Source of the DNA: Symsagittifera roscoffensis
Lineage: Eukaryota; Xenacoelomorpha; Acoela; Convolutidae
DNA length: 64,000 bases
Reading direction: 5' to 3'
Assembly: GCF_963678635.1 (NCBI RefSeq)
Contig: NC_087071.1
Coordinates: 9,657,842-9,721,841 of the forward strand
Position 1 is the first letter of the stretch. Every line of letters starts with the position of its first letter. Under the pieces are notes generated by a model that saw only the letters and a program-made list of their open reading frames with translations, was not told the origin of the DNA and made no database searches. A program made the position numbers and the translations under genes. Below, in pieces: positions 63,061-64,000 of this stretch.

Positions 63061-64000
63061 AACCTCCAGCAAAAATTTGTCTGCACCAACCTACAAGTTA
63101 TAAAATCTATCTATTTCGCGAAAATGATAAAGAGATGTGTAAAAAAATACGAGATTAAATGACCTGTGGACTTTCGATAGTGTTCAGTTGTTGATGAAAT
63201 TTTTATCAGATATTCATCAAAAAAATGTAAATCGATCGCTGGAACTGATGCAAGCCAGCTTTACCCAAACTCAATGTGTCAAAATATGCCAACAGGCCTC
63301 TACGAGATGGGAGTTTGACACCGATGGGAGTTTGACGAGATGGGAGTTTGACACCGATTAGCAGAAGTTCAAAGCCAGACATAACAATCTCGTAACTTTG
63401 ATTATATAGTTGTCTTTCTATCAGGAAACAAGACCAGAATGCAAAATTGAGAGCTTTTTCACATCTGCAAAACAGAAAAAAAAAGAGTATTTTAAAAATG
63501 ATGGTTTTTGTGATTAGTGTAAAACAGTATTGGAAGCAGTCGGATGTTACTATCGTTTCTGCTGCTGTCAAGAAGCTCGTCACTCCTTAACTGATCAGGA
63601 TCATGAGCGAGGTATTGAGTAGAGGGAGAGATGGATGGCATGAAAACGGAGTAAATCAAAGAGATATGATGCAAAATTGAAGACAGATGGGAGTGTGAGT
63701 GGCGGGAAAATTTCAAAAACAATGACAAGACCAAAAATCACGTCAGACCTCACTTTACTTACAATAGACCCCTTTCAACAAATTTTTTTTATTTTTTTAT
63801 TAAAAATAAAAGATGGATCTCTTTTTGGCTACGTTCAGTGCGACTTAGTTGTTTCAGAAAATTTGCCACAATTCCTCCAAAAAACACGGAAGTTGGAAGA
63901 AAAAATATTGGAGAGTACATGTACGACTTTGCAATCGACAACGAAATGCTTAAACGTCCTCAGAGAATGCTGATAACTAGTTTCAGGCTAAAAAAGAAAC
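60547..64000 (+). pseudogene. Decayed protein-primed family B DNA polymerase (D2), runs off the window
   Basis: Same order as D1 but longer. Zinc fingers (60547-60800) carry the same in-frame TAG (60626-60628), so that stop predates the duplication; the TTTCAG acceptor has become TTTCAA. Then HENNTFF, a CLF-R-ALAMYMHG trace, YSENVYNLCETLFEKLEGFN (61924-61983), FDFEPICVHLEKLKETQTT, VGDVQVLDIMKILGETTTLD (about 62586-62645), PPYEAVFSELKNKNPD, and NNKDVVPILEAS in broken frames. The polymerase palm motif A, DASQLYPNSMC, is at 63247-63279, followed by GCYYRFCCCQEARHSL (about 63548-63595), LFGYVQCDLVVSENL (about 63823-63867) and EMLKRPQRMLITSF near 63945-63985. Many stops and shifts. The 3' exonuclease and remaining palm motifs would lie outside or are lost. 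Confidence 0.75.
63304..63358. repeat. 33-bp tandem repeat, 1.7 copies
   Basis: GAGATGGGAGTTTGACACCG begins at 63304 and again at 63337, with GGGAGTTTGAC also repeated inside the unit. The expansion falls inside the polymerase pseudogene, just after motif A, in a place where the original sequence had one such block. Confidence 0.8.

Noticed and set aside
63206-63583. 125-codon minus-strand frame near the window end
   Set aside because: It overlaps polymerase motif A on the plus strand, and its repeated GVKLPSR peptide comes from the 33-bp tandem repeat.
1-64000. tRNA, rRNA or CRISPR features
   Set aside because: No cloverleaf with proper A and B boxes, no ribosomal sequence and no regularly spaced short repeats with unique spacers were found. 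The minisatellites have degenerate units and no spacers.

Overview
This looks like a repeat-rich, AT-rich intergenic or pericentric stretch of an invertebrate genome, most probably a nematode of the Caenorhabditis lineage. That placement is inference: it rests on very long A/T-rich spacers, short nematode-like intron signals (a GTAAGTTT donor, a TTTTTTTATCAG acceptor), and the character of the Ty3/Gypsy and DNA polymerase B elements. I found no intact host gene, no rRNA or tRNA gene and no CRISPR array. Almost everything recognisable is a mobile element or the remains of one, set in a backbone of direct segmental duplications.

Layout. 1-5310 is a repeat block (A1+B1+P1). 5311-11290 is unique decayed DNA with an inverted, diverged copy of the start of A (7395-7705) and a dead non-LTR retrotransposon on the minus strand (about 8100-10250). 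11290-19870 repeats A and B (A2, B2), interrupted by a 3.4-kb insertion (about 13866-17312) that holds a decayed gag on the minus strand and several minisatellites. 19120-26175 and 49712-56560 form a second duplication system with order P2-Q1-P3-[giant element]-Q2-Q3. 56728-63060 is a third tandem duplication (D1, D2) carrying two copies of a decayed protein-primed family B DNA polymerase gene. The second copy runs on to the window end.

The standout is one giant LTR retroelement, 26176-49711 (about 23.5 kb, plus strand). Its LTRs of 883 and 884 bp have TG...CA ends and differ by about 16 substitutions and one 1-nt indel. The order is: LTR; a 2.95-kb leader full of ACCCTCCG / CGGAGGGT motifs; a Gag-protease-RT-RNase H-integrase frame of Ty3/Gypsy type that continues past integrase into a macro (ADP-ribose-binding type) domain; a 0.47-kb structured spacer; a second, roughly 2,800-codon reading frame (39521-48036) with a coiled coil, an SGNH/GDSL hydrolase domain with its full Ser-Asp-His set, a second degenerate SGNH-like segment and about 1,700 residues I cannot assign; a 3' region with a 21-nt palindrome; a purine-rich tract; LTR. 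Both long frames carry frameshifts and stops (about nine shifts, two nonsense codons), so this copy is probably dead, but the architecture is readable. The paralogous uninterrupted P2/Q1 junction near 20390 is an internal empty site that confirms the insertion boundaries. A diverged gag of the same lineage sits at 14400-15640.

The coding parts of the giant element are near 50% GC by eye, far above their surroundings, and set it off from the host sequence. How its proteins cooperate is inferred: Gag and Pol would handle assembly, reverse transcription and integration, while the macro domain and the SGNH protein are additions that could act on ADP-ribose or acyl groups of host or particle components.
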